From an uncultured Neglectibacter sp. (GTDB lineage: Bacteria > Bacillota > Clostridia > Oscillospirales > Acutalibacteraceae), in assembly GCA_946554335.1 (NCBI GenBank), contig CAMNSA010000003.1, positions 1 through 64,000 of the forward strand: a DNA stretch of 64,000 bases. The letters are read 5' to 3'. The notes under the pieces were generated by a model, which saw nothing but the letters and a program-made list of their open reading frames with translations, was not told the DNA's origin and made no database searches. Shown here piece after piece: positions 53,134 through 60,755 of the stretch. Every line of letters starts with the position of its first letter. Position 1 is the stretch's first letter. A program made the translations under genes and the position numbers.

Positions 53134-55914
53134 ATGACCGAAACGGAGCGCAGACAGGCAGCGAAACAGTTTGCTGCTGACTGGACAGGCCGCGGCGATG
53201 AAAAACAGGAAACCCAGCGGTTTTGGATTGACCTGCTCCAAAATGTATTTGGAGTGGAGCGCCCTACGGAGTACATACAATTTGAAGTCCCGGTCAAGCT
53301 GGGGCATACCAGCTTTATCGACGGCTATATTCCCTCCACCCGTGTGCTCATCGAGCAAAAAGGAAAAGATATCGACCTGAAAAAAGGCTATCAGCAGTCA
53401 GACGGCAGTATGCTGACGCCCTTCGGACAGGCAAGAAGATATGCTGGATATTTGCCCTATAATCAGGTTCCCCGCTGGATCGTGGTAAGCAATTTCCAAA
53501 GCTTTGAAATACACGACATGAACCGGCCCAATGAGGAGCCGGAGATCGTGCTGCTGGAGAATCTGGAAAAGGAGTATCACCGCCTGGGCTTTCTGGTGGA
53601 TACGGGAAACGAAAATATCAAAAAGGAAATGGAAATTTCCTTACAGGCCGGAGAGCTGGTGGGGAAGCTCTATGACGCTCTTTTGAAGCAGTACAAGGAC
53701 CCGGACGACCCGGCGACGCTTCAAAGCCTGAACAAGCTGTGTGTCCGGCTGGTATTTTGTCTGTACGCAGAGGACGCCGGGATTTTCGGGAAAAGAAATC
53801 TCTTTCATGACTATCTGCAAGCGCATAGCAGCGAAGCGCGACAGGCACTAATCAATTTATTCCACATTCTTGACCAGAAGGAAGAAGAGCGAGACCCCTA
53901 TCTGGATGACGACCTGCTGGCCTTTCCCTATGTAAACGGAGGCCTGTTCGCGGATGAAAGCATTGAAATTCCCCGTCTGACGGAAGAGATCGTGGAGATC
54001 ATTTTGCAGAAAGCCAGCGAGGACTTTGACTGGAGTGAAATCAGCCCTACCATTTTCGGGGCGGTGTTTGAAAGCACCCTGAACCCGGAAACCCGACGCT
54101 CAGGAGGTATGCACTACACCAGCATTGAGAACATCCACAAGGTGATAGACCCGCTGTTTCTGGACGAGCTGAAAGCAGAGCTTGCGGAAATCCTTTCTGA
54201 GACCGTGGAGAAGACCCGGAAAGCCAGACTGGAAGCCTACCAAAAGAAGCTGTCAAGCCTGACATTTTTAGACCCGGCCTGCGGGTCAGGAAACTTTTTG
54301 ACGGAAACCTACCTCTCTCTGCGCAGGCTGGAAAACCAAGTCATTTCTGAGCTCCGGCACGGGCAAACATCTTTTGGAGAAGTGCAGAAGGAAAACCCCA
54401 TTCAGGTTTCTATCGGGCAGTTTTACGGCATTGAGATCAACGACTTTGCCGTGACGGTGGCGAAAACTGCCCTCTGGATCGCGGAAAGCCAGATGATGAA
54501 GGAGACGGAGGATGTGGTTCATATGAGCCTTGACTTCCTTCCTCTGAAAAGCTACGCCAATATCATAGAGGGCAACGCGCTCCGCATGGACTGGAATGAG
54601 GTCGTTCCCAAGGAAAAGCTCCATTATATCATGGGGAATCCTCCGTTTGTGGGATATTCCTTACAAAGCAAAGCCCAAAAGGAGGATATTCTTTCCGTCT
54701 ATGTGGACGAAAAAGGAAAGTCCTACAAGACGGCAGGAAAGATAGATTATGTGGCGGGGTGGTATTTCAAAGCGGCGCAGTTTATACAGAACACAGAGAT
54801 ACGCACCGCCTTTGTGTCTACCAATTCCATTACACAGGGGGAGCAGGTGGCGGGCGTTTGGAAGCCGCTTTATGACCGTTTTGGGATACATATTGACTTT
54901 GCTCACCGTACCTTCCGCTGGGACAGCGAGGCCAGCCTAAAAGCTCATGTGCATTGCGTCATTGTGGGGTTCAGCGCTGCCCTGAACAACAAACCGAAAA
55001 TGATTTACTCGTCTGATAGGCCGCAGGAAGCACAGAACATCAATGCCTATTTGTTGGACGCTCCTAATGTTTTTATTGACAGCAGAAAGAGGCCCTTATG
55101 CCCTGTGGCAGAAGTGCTAACTGGAAATCGTCCTGCTGATGGTGGCGCTTTAATTATTGAAGATGACGAGCTTCTTAGCTTTATTGGAAATAAACCAGAT
55201 GTTTCTAAGTTTATTCGCCCCTTTATGCAAGCAACAGATTTTATAAATAACAGAAAAAAGTGGTGTTTGTGGCTCGTTGGAGCTTCACCCAAAGAAGTTC
55301 GTGATTATCCGCAAATTGTTGAGCGTATATCCGCTTGCAAAAATGATCGGTTAAACGCCCCCGATGAGGGACGCAGAAAATTAGCAGATACACCTACATT
55401 ATTTCGTGAACAAATAACGGCAACTGCTGATTACATTATTATTCCTCGCCACTCCTCTGAAAACAGGCGATATGTCCCGATTGGCTATGTAGATAAGTCA
55501 GTTATCTGCGGCGATGCAAACTTGATGATTATCGATACCTCGCTTTATCACTTCGGCATATTGACTTCCAATGTCCATATGGCTTGGACTAGAGCAGTAT
55601 GCGGCAGAATAAAAAGTGACTACCGTTACTCTAAAGACGTGGTTTACAACAATTTCCCCTGGCCCACGCCCACGGACGAGCAAAAGGCCAAGATAGAAGA
55701 AACAGCACAGGCCATTCTGGACGCACGCGCCCTTTATCCCGATTCCAGCCTTGCCGATCTTTACGACGAAACCACTATGCCGCCTGAGCTCCGCAAGGCC
55801 CACCAAAACAATGATAAAGCCGTTATGCAGGCTTACGGCTTTGATGTGAAAACCATGACGGAATCAAGCTGTGTTGCGGAGCTGATGAAGCTTTACCAAA
55901 AGCTGACGAAGTGA
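53134..55914 (+). CDS. MmeI-like Type IIL restriction-modification enzyme
   Basis: 926 residues combining endonuclease, DNA adenine methyltransferase and target recognition in one chain. The nuclease PD-ExK site is Asp63 in FIDGYIP with Glu74-Gln-Lys76 in VLIEQKG. A helical linker follows. The methyltransferase has motif I LDPACGSGNF at about 380 and NPPF at about 502. The target-recognition part spans about 620-835 and a C-terminal domain closes the chain. All catalytic residues are intact. The recognition segment (about 55000-55640) is visibly richer in A+T and uses different codons from the flanks, as expected after exchange of that domain. The ATG at 53134 follows AAAGGGG. Confidence 0.9.
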   Translation: MTETERRQAAKQFAADWTGRGDEKQETQRFWIDLLQNVFGVERPTEYIQFEVPVKLGHTSFIDGYIPSTRVLIEQKGKDIDLKKGYQQSDGSMLTPFGQARRYAGYLPYNQVPRWIVVSNFQSFEIHDMNRPNEEPEIVLLENLEKEYHRLGFLVDTGNENIKKEMEISLQAGELVGKLYDALLKQYKDPDDPATLQSLNKLCVRLVFCLYAEDAGIFGKRNLFHDYLQAHSSEARQALINLFHILDQKEEERDPYLDDDLLAFPYVNGGLFADESIEIPRLTEEIVEIILQKASEDFDWSEISPTIFGAVFESTLNPETRRSGGMHYTSIENIHKVIDPLFLDELKAELAEILSETVEKTRKARLEAYQKKLSSLTFLDPACGSGNFLTETYLSLRRLENQVISELRHGQTSFGEVQKENPIQVSIGQFYGIEINDFAVTVAKTALWIAESQMMKETEDVVHMSLDFLPLKSYANIIEGNALRMDWNEVVPKEKLHYIMGNPPFVGYSLQSKAQKEDILSVYVDEKGKSYKTAGKIDYVAGWYFKAAQFIQNTEIRTAFVSTNSITQGEQVAGVWKPLYDRFGIHIDFAHRTFRWDSEASLKAHVHCVIVGFSAALNNKPKMIYSSDRPQEAQNINAYLLDAPNVFIDSRKRPLCPVAEVLTGNRPADGGALIIEDDELLSFIGNKPDVSKFIRPFMQATDFINNRKKWCLWLVGASPKEVRDYPQIVERISACKNDRLNAPDEGRRKLADTPTLFREQITATADYIIIPRHSSENRRYVPIGYVDKSVICGDANLMIIDTSLYHFGILTSNVHMAWTRAVCGRIKSDYRYSKDVVYNNFPWPTPTDEQKAKIEETAQAILDARALYPDSSLADLYDETTMPPELRKAHQNNDKAVMQAYGFDVKTMTESSCVAELMKLYQKLTK

Positions 55915-55929
55915 CAAAGTTCCATCCCT

Positions 55930-56310
55930 TCCCCTTCTGGAAACAAAGGAAGCTTTTCTAGAACACGCCCTCTCCGTCGCGGCAGAGCCGCGCCACCGTC
56001 TCACCTGCCGGTTCGGTCAGTTCGTGGCAACGCCCCACCGGGGCGTACTCACCCCAGAGGGAGAGGCAAGTCTTGGCTCCCCCTTTGGGGCGCTGGTCGC
56101 CAGTGGCGACCGCTTAGCGCCGCCCGAACCGGCAGGTGAGACCGTTGCTGAACGCATGCCACTGGCATGCAGCAACCGAGCCGGGGAAGATTGCCAGTGG
56201 CAATCGTTCTGACCCGCCCGAGCCGGCAGGCGAGAAAGGCGAGACGGTGGCACGGCGTAAGCCGTGGCTGAGGGGGGGGAGAGCCAAGAAGGTCTGACGA
56301 CTCATATCTA
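55930..56310. repeat. Palindromic repeat island after the restriction-modification gene
   Basis: About 400 bases without a gene, packed with short palindromes: CGCGGC-AGA-GCCGCG, ACGCCCC-ACC-GGGGCGT, GGTCGCCA-g-TGGCGACC, GCATGCCA-c-TGGCATGC, GATTGCCA-g-TGGCAATC and CACGGC-GTAA-GCCGTG. A perfect 19-bp inverted repeat (55998-56016 with 56124-56142) brackets part of it, with a degenerate third copy near 56213. Three hairpins share GCCA-N-TGGC but differ in outer arms. It resembles the dispersed intergenic repeats of gut Clostridia. No transposase or regular spacer array is present. Confidence 0.75.
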
Positions 56311-56330
56311 AAAACTAACAACTAAACAGC

Positions 56331-56364
56331 AAAAAAGCTCTGCGCAAACGCGCAGAGCTTTTTG
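56331..56364. terminator. Bidirectional terminator after the oxaloacetate decarboxylase operon
   Basis: AAAAAGCTCTGCGC and GCGCAGAGCTTTTT pair perfectly around AAAC, with A and T runs on both sides. It lies 19 bp after the minus-strand oadA stop and also closes the plus-strand region. Confidence 0.9.
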
Positions 56365-56382
56365 ATTGACATTAGATGAAAT

Positions 56383-57828
56383 TTAGAAATTGCCGTTTGT
56401 CAGGTCTTCTACCACCAGAGTGCGGGGGGAGTTATCCTGTGCGGGGGCAGCAGGCGCAGTCTGAGCGGCAGCCGGCTCCTCCGTATGAGGGCCGTCTCTC
56501 CACTCCAAAAACTTCTGGGCCACCTGGGGGAACAGCGCAAGGCTCAAAACATCCTCCTCGCACTTGGCAAGGCCGCTTTCCATGGTTTCCTTGCGGAACT
56601 TTTCCATTTCAGGCTCCAACAGGTCGGCGGGGCGGCAGGTGATGACCTCGTCGTTTCCGATGGCTTTCTTCCGCACTTCCTCATTGACCTCGCCGGGAAG
56701 CTGGCCGTATTCGCCGCGAAGCAGACCCTTGGACTCCTTGGTGATCATCTTGTAGCGCTCGCCGGAAAGAATATTGAGCACTGCCTGAGAGCCCACGATC
56801 TGGCTGGTGGGCGTGACCAGAGGCGGATAGCCGAAGTCCTTTCTTACCCGGGGGATCTCCGCCAATACATCGTAATACTTATCCTCAGCGTTGGCCTGTT
56901 TGAGCTGAGAGATCAAATTGGAAAGCATTCCGCCAGGCACCTGATACAGCAGGGTATTGGTGTCTACCTTCAAAACCTTGGGGCTCACGTCCAGCTTTTC
57001 CGCCACGCCCCTGAAGTGGACAGCGGCCTCGGAAAGCTTCTGGAGATCCAGCCCGGTATCCCGGCTGGTGCCCTGCAAGGTGGCCACCATGGACTCGGTG
57101 GCAGGCTGAGAGGTGCCGTTGGCCAGCGGAGAGAGCGCACAGTCTACAATATCCACACCGGCCTGAGCCGCCATCAGGTTGGTCATATCTCCCGTGCCGG
57201 TGGTGTTATGGGTATGCAGGTGAATGGGCACTCCCACATTTTCCTTCAGCTTCTTGACGAGAGAATAGGCGTCATAGGGCAAAAGCAGGTTAGCCATGTC
57301 CTTGATGCAGATGGTGTCCGCGCCCATGCTCTCCAGCTTCATAGCGAGCTTAACAAAATAGTCCTCGCTGTGTACGGGGCTCTTGGTGTAGCTGATGGCC
57401 ACCTCCGCCATGCCGCCGTACTCCTTCACATATTTGACGGCCGCCTCCACGTTTCTCGGGTCGTTAAGGGCGTCAAAAATACGCACGATATCGATGCCGT
57501 TTTCAATGGATTTCTTACAGAAGGCCTCTACCACATCGTCGGCGTAATGGCGGTAGCCCAGAAGATTCTGGCCGCGCAGCAGCATCTGAAGCTTGGTGTT
57601 GGGAAGACCCTTTTTCAGAGTGCGCAGCCGCTCCCAGGGGTCTTCATTCAAAAAGCGCATACACACATCAAAGGTCGCGCCGCCCCAGCACTCCAGGGAC
57701 CAGTAGCCCACACTGTCCAGAAGGGGCAGCACCGGGATCATATCCTCGATCTTCATACGGGTAGCCGCCTGAGACTGATGGGCGTCTCTCAGAATGGTAT
57801 CCGTTATTCTAAGGGGATTTTTTGCCAT
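56383..57828 (-). CDS. oadA: Oxaloacetate decarboxylase alpha subunit, carboxyltransferase part (no biotin domain)
   Basis: 481 residues. The pyruvate carboxylase-type TIM barrel begins ITDTILRDAHQSQAATRMKIEDM, with LECWGGATFDVCMRFLNEDPWERL and HLHTHNTTGTGDM metal and substrate motifs, followed by the PYC_OADA domain. The C-terminal Ala/Pro-rich region has no biotin-accepting EAMKM; the carrier is encoded separately at 59.1 kb. The enzyme moves carboxyl from oxaloacetate to biotin, giving pyruvate. It is the last gene of the Na+-pump operon. Confidence 0.92.
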   Translation of the reverse strand: MAKNPLRITDTILRDAHQSQAATRMKIEDMIPVLPLLDSVGYWSLECWGGATFDVCMRFLNEDPWERLRTLKKGLPNTKLQMLLRGQNLLGYRHYADDVVEAFCKKSIENGIDIVRIFDALNDPRNVEAAVKYVKEYGGMAEVAISYTKSPVHSEDYFVKLAMKLESMGADTICIKDMANLLLPYDAYSLVKKLKENVGVPIHLHTHNTTGTGDMTNLMAAQAGVDIVDCALSPLANGTSQPATESMVATLQGTSRDTGLDLQKLSEAAVHFRGVAEKLDVSPKVLKVDTNTLLYQVPGGMLSNLISQLKQANAEDKYYDVLAEIPRVRKDFGYPPLVTPTSQIVGSQAVLNILSGERYKMITKESKGLLRGEYGQLPGEVNEEVRKKAIGNDEVITCRPADLLEPEMEKFRKETMESGLAKCEEDVLSLALFPQVAQKFLEWRDGPHTEEPAAAQTAPAAPAQDNSPRTLVVEDLTNGNF

Positions 57829-57874
57829 AATTTCAATCCGTTTCCTTTCCCTGTGAAATCTTCACAGAACTCGC

Positions 57875-59104
57875 TTAGCCAAACAGGGCCAGCAGCACGC
57901 CGGCCGCAACAGCGGAACCGATCACGCCTGCCACATTGGGACCCATGGCGTGCATCAAAAGGAAGTTGGAAGGATCCTCCTTCTGGCCCACCACCTGAGA
58001 GACCCGGGCGGCCATGGGAACGGCGGAAACACCGGCGGAGCCGATCAGGGGGTTCACCTTCTCCTTGCTGAACACATTCATCAGCTTGGCGAGCAGCACG
58101 CCTCCGGCAGTACCGAAGCCAAAGGCCACAACGCCCATCACCAGGATTCCAAGGGTCTCAAGGTTCAGGAAGTTGGCCGCAGTAGCGGTAGCGCCCACGG
58201 AAACGCCCAGGAAGATGGTGACAATATTCATCAGCTCATTCTGCACCGTCTTGTTCAGGCGGTCCACAACGCCGCATTCTCTCATTAGGTTGCCCAGCAT
58301 CAGGCAGCCTACCAGCGGAGCCGCAGAGGGCAGCATAAAGGAGACGAAGATCGTCACGATGATGGGGAACAGAATCTTCTCCGTCTTGGAAACGGGACGC
58401 AGCTGACGCATCTTGATCCTTCTCTCCTCCTTGGTGGTGAGAAGCTTCATAATGGGCGGCTGGATCACCGGCACCAAAGCCATATAGGAATAGGCGGCAA
58501 CGGCGATAGGCCCTAACAAGTGAGGAGCCAGCTTCGCGGTGGTGTAAATGGCGGTAGGACCATCCGCACCGCCGATAATGCCGATGGCGCCGGCCTCTGC
58601 GGGCTTAAAGCCCAAAAGCTGAGCGCCCACAAAGGTGATAAAGATACCCAGCTGGGCGGCAGCGCCCAGAAGCAGGGTCTTGGGGTTGGCGATCAGGGGA
58701 GCAAAGTCAGTTCCGGCTCCCACGCCGATAAAGATCAGGCAGGGATAAATCCCCAGCTTAACGCCCAGGTAAAGGACGTCCAGAAGGCCCACAGACTCCG
58801 TTACAAGCTTTCCGGCGGCATCCAGGACCGGCGTGCCCTCCGCTGTCAGCAGAGGGATTCCATCCGCGAACATCTCCCAATGCACATGGCCGCCCTCGTA
58901 CAGCGCCGCGTGGTACATTCCCGCGCCGGGAAGGTTCGTCAGCAGCATGCCGAAAGCGATAGGCAGCAGCAGCAGAGGCTCAAATTTCTTGACAATGGCA
59001 AGATACAGCAGCACACAGGAGATGGCGATCATCACCAAAGAAAGGGGATTCTCGGCCAGCTGGGCAAAGCCTGTGCTCTGCAAAAAGGTCATAATCGCGT
59101 CCAT
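57875..59104 (-). CDS. oadB: Sodium-pumping decarboxylase beta subunit
   Basis: 409 residues, with about nine or more membrane segments, of the OadB/GcdB/MmdB family, which decarboxylates carboxybiotin and pumps Na+ outward. Typical parts are [58 protein letters not shown] and [13 protein letters not shown]. It lies between the biotin carrier and oadA. The subunit is shared among decarboxylases; the OadA-type alpha subunit points to oxaloacetate. Confidence 0.93.
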   Translation of the reverse strand: MDAIMTFLQSTGFAQLAENPLSLVMIAISCVLLYLAIVKKFEPLLLLPIAFGMLLTNLPGAGMYHAALYEGGHVHWEMFADGIPLLTAEGTPVLDAAGKLVTESVGLLDVLYLGVKLGIYPCLIFIGVGAGTDFAPLIANPKTLLLGAAAQLGIFITFVGAQLLGFKPAEAGAIGIIGGADGPTAIYTTAKLAPHLLGPIAVAAYSYMALVPVIQPPIMKLLTTKEERRIKMRQLRPVSKTEKILFPIIVTIFVSFMLPSAAPLVGCLMLGNLMRECGVVDRLNKTVQNELMNIVTIFLGVSVGATATAANFLNLETLGILVMGVVAFGFGTAGGVLLAKLMNVFSKEKVNPLIGSAGVSAVPMAARVSQVVGQKEDPSNFLLMHAMGPNVAGVIGSAVAAGVLLALFG

Positions 59105-59144
59105 GAATCAGTTTCACTCCTTTTGTTTATTCTGTGGGAAGAGC

Positions 59145-59516
59145 TTACGCAATGGTGCAAAGGAGTGTACCGCTTTCCACAGCCGCGCCCTTCGATACGG
59201 AAACAGCGGTAACGGTGCCGTCCTTGGGGGCCATGATCTCATTTTCCATCTTCATGGCTTCCAGGATCATCAGCACATCGCCGGACTTCACAGCCTGACC
59301 GGCCGCGACCTTCACATCCAGGATGGTGCCGGGCATGGGAGCGGTGATCTGCTCGCCCGCGCCGGCAGGAGCCGGGGCGGCAGCCGGAGCAGGAGCAGGA
59401 GCGGGTGCGGCGGCCGGGGCCGGAGCAGCGGCAGGAGCGGGAGCCGCGCCAGCCTTTACTTCTTCTACGGTAACTTCATAAGCAGTGCCGTTTACATTGA
59501 CATTGTACTTTCTCAT
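59145..59516 (-). CDS. Biotin carrier protein of the Na+-pumping decarboxylase
   Basis: 123 residues. An N-terminal beta region ([20 protein letters not shown]) precedes a linker of nearly pure Ala-Pro (about 40 residues) and a biotinyl domain with the biotin Lys in [18 protein letters not shown]. Stand-alone carriers of this type (GcdC/MmdC-like) are found in glutaconyl- and methylmalonyl-CoA decarboxylases. Here it replaces the biotin domain missing from OadA. The flexible linker lets biotin swing between alpha and beta subunits. Confidence 0.92.
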   Translation of the reverse strand: MRKYNVNVNGTAYEVTVEEVKAGAAPAPAAAPAPAAAPAPAPAPAAAPAPAGAGEQITAPMPGTILDVKVAAGQAVKSGDVLMILEAMKMENEIMAPKDGTVTAVSVSKGAAVESGTLLCTIA

Positions 59517-59607
59517 AGCGAAATCCCTCTTTCCAGATGTTAAACGATCAGATAATCATGTTCTGCCCGGACCTCTCCGGCTCTGCCGGCCGTCCGATTT
59601 ACAAGAC

Positions 59608-59910
59608 TTACAGCCTGCGGATGGAATGGATCTTCAAATGGCTGACCTCGCAGCCCATATCCTCCGCAATAGCCGCCGCAATGGCCGCCACCAGCTGCTG
59701 GCGGTTGGGCCCAGCCGTCACAGAAGCGGGGGCCGGTGCAGGCGCGGCAGATCCCTGGGGCTTTCCGGAGACCTTCTCCATGATCAGTCCCATCACCTTG
59801 ATGATAACGATCAGGCAAACCAGCACCACAAAGACCGTGACCAGTCCCATCAGCACCACCTGAACTGTAGAAGGTCCGTTTGCGGCGCTTTCGATCGCAT
59901 TACTGGGCAT
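59608..59910 (-). CDS. OadG-family small membrane subunit of the decarboxylase
   Basis: 100 residues. A short N-terminus, one membrane helix (VQVVLMGLVTVFVVLVCLIVIIKVMGLI), an Ala/Pro linker and a soluble C-terminal part (RQQLVAAIAAAIAEDMGCEVSHLKIHSIRRL) match the OadG/gamma-delta type that holds the complex together. The ATG at 59910 follows GGGAGGG; the longer ORF is rejected. It is the first gene of the operon. Confidence 0.85.
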   Translation of the reverse strand: MPSNAIESAANGPSTVQVVLMGLVTVFVVLVCLIVIIKVMGLIMEKVSGKPQGSAAPAPAPASVTAGPNRQQLVAAIAAAIAEDMGCEVSHLKIHSIRRL

Positions 59911-60026
59911 CAGAAATTCCCTCCCTTCCCTAGTGGAATTATTAGAAAACAGCATAAAAAGAACAAAACAGTAGCCTCGGATCCTGAAAAAACACCATTC
60001 TTCCGCATTTTATCAAAATCAGGATT

Positions 60027-60055
60027 ATCATACCACGAAAGCAAAGCTTTGACAA
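60027..60055 (-). promoter_or_regulatory. Promoter of the oxaloacetate decarboxylase operon
   Basis: On the minus strand, TTGTCA and TATGAT are separated by 17 bases. The start would be about 110 bp before the OadG-family gene. Confidence 0.65.
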
Positions 60056-60130
60056 TGCCCCGCCGCGTTTTTCACTGAAAAATTTTCCTGCCTTCCCATG
60101 AGAAATCACCTGTTTTTCAGGGAGAGGGGC

Positions 60131-60169
60131 AAAAAGGGACGCGTAAAGAAAATTCCTCACGCGTCCCTT
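60131..60169 (-). terminator. Terminator after the GNAT gene
   Basis: Arms AAGGGACGCGT and ACGCGTCCCTT pair perfectly, followed on the minus strand by TTTTT, 14 bp after the GNAT stop. It separates the LTA-synthase/GNAT unit from the decarboxylase operon. Confidence 0.9.
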
Positions 60170-60182
60170 CAAAAAGACATTT

Positions 60183-60755
60183 CTATTTCTCTTGCAGGAT
60201 CCCCTTCGCCGCCTTTTCTCTCGCGGCCTCATAATCGAGATTCTCGATCAAATAAGGCTTTGTGGGAAGCTGGGCCTCAGGGTCCCGGGGCTTCAGAGAG
60301 AAGCTGAAGCACACAAGCTCTCCGCTGCCTTCCCGCTCCCTGAAAAAACCCATAGCCTCAAAGAAGCGAAGGGCCTCTTCGTTCTCCCGATGAATGTAGG
60401 AAACCACCCTTTTCCGATTTCCCAGCTCCATCATATCCCGCATCAGTTCCCACAAGGCACACCCTACCCGGCGGCGCTGAAACTCTTCTTTGACATACAG
60501 CTCCAGCTCTGTACAAAACAGATCTTTCGGCGCTTCCCGCCACTCTCTCAAATGGCAGAAGCCAGCCGGGGTGGAATCGATCTCGCAGAGGATCCAGCCC
60601 AGGCCGTAGGTATAACGGTCGATCCGCTGAATATAGCTTTGCAGTGAAGGAACCTCCTGCTCCGGCGCATGGCAGGTGCCTGTATAGGGAGCGTAGATCT
60701 TCAGCATCGCGGGCCCGTCCCATTCATTGACCCGCCTGACTGCTGCCTTGTGCAT
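60183..60755 (-). CDS. GNAT-family acetyltransferase
   Basis: 190 residues of the GNAT fold: an N-terminal strand-helix (AVRRVNEWDGPAMLKIYAPY), ELELYVKEEFQRRRVGCALWELM with the acetyl-CoA motif A (QRRRVGCAL), and YIHRENEEALRFFEAMGF. It resembles phosphinothricin-type N-acetyltransferases; the substrate is unknown. It overlaps the end of the LTA-synthase-like gene by 32 bp, and the ATG follows AGGAGG, so the two are co-transcribed. Confidence 0.85.
   Translation of the reverse strand: MHKAAVRRVNEWDGPAMLKIYAPYTGTCHAPEQEVPSLQSYIQRIDRYTYGLGWILCEIDSTPAGFCHLREWREAPKDLFCTELELYVKEEFQRRRVGCALWELMRDMMELGNRKRVVSYIHRENEEALRFFEAMGFFREREGSGELVCFSFSLKPRDPEAQLPTKPYLIENLDYEAAREKAAKGILQEK

Noticed and set aside
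55930-56310. CRISPR array
   Set aside because: Repeats are inverted and of unequal spacing; there are no regular direct repeats or cas genes.
53134-56310. Prophage or insertion sequence
   Set aside because: No integrase, transposase or structural phage gene; only a restriction-modification gene and palindromes.
56485-58071. 528-residue plus-strand ORF opposite oadA
   Set aside because: Shadow of a GC-rich gene; oadA is unambiguous.
57875-59104. Glutaconyl-CoA or methylmalonyl-CoA decarboxylase beta subunit
   Set aside because: The adjacent alpha subunit is of the OadA/pyruvate carboxylase type, not an acyl-CoA carboxyltransferase.
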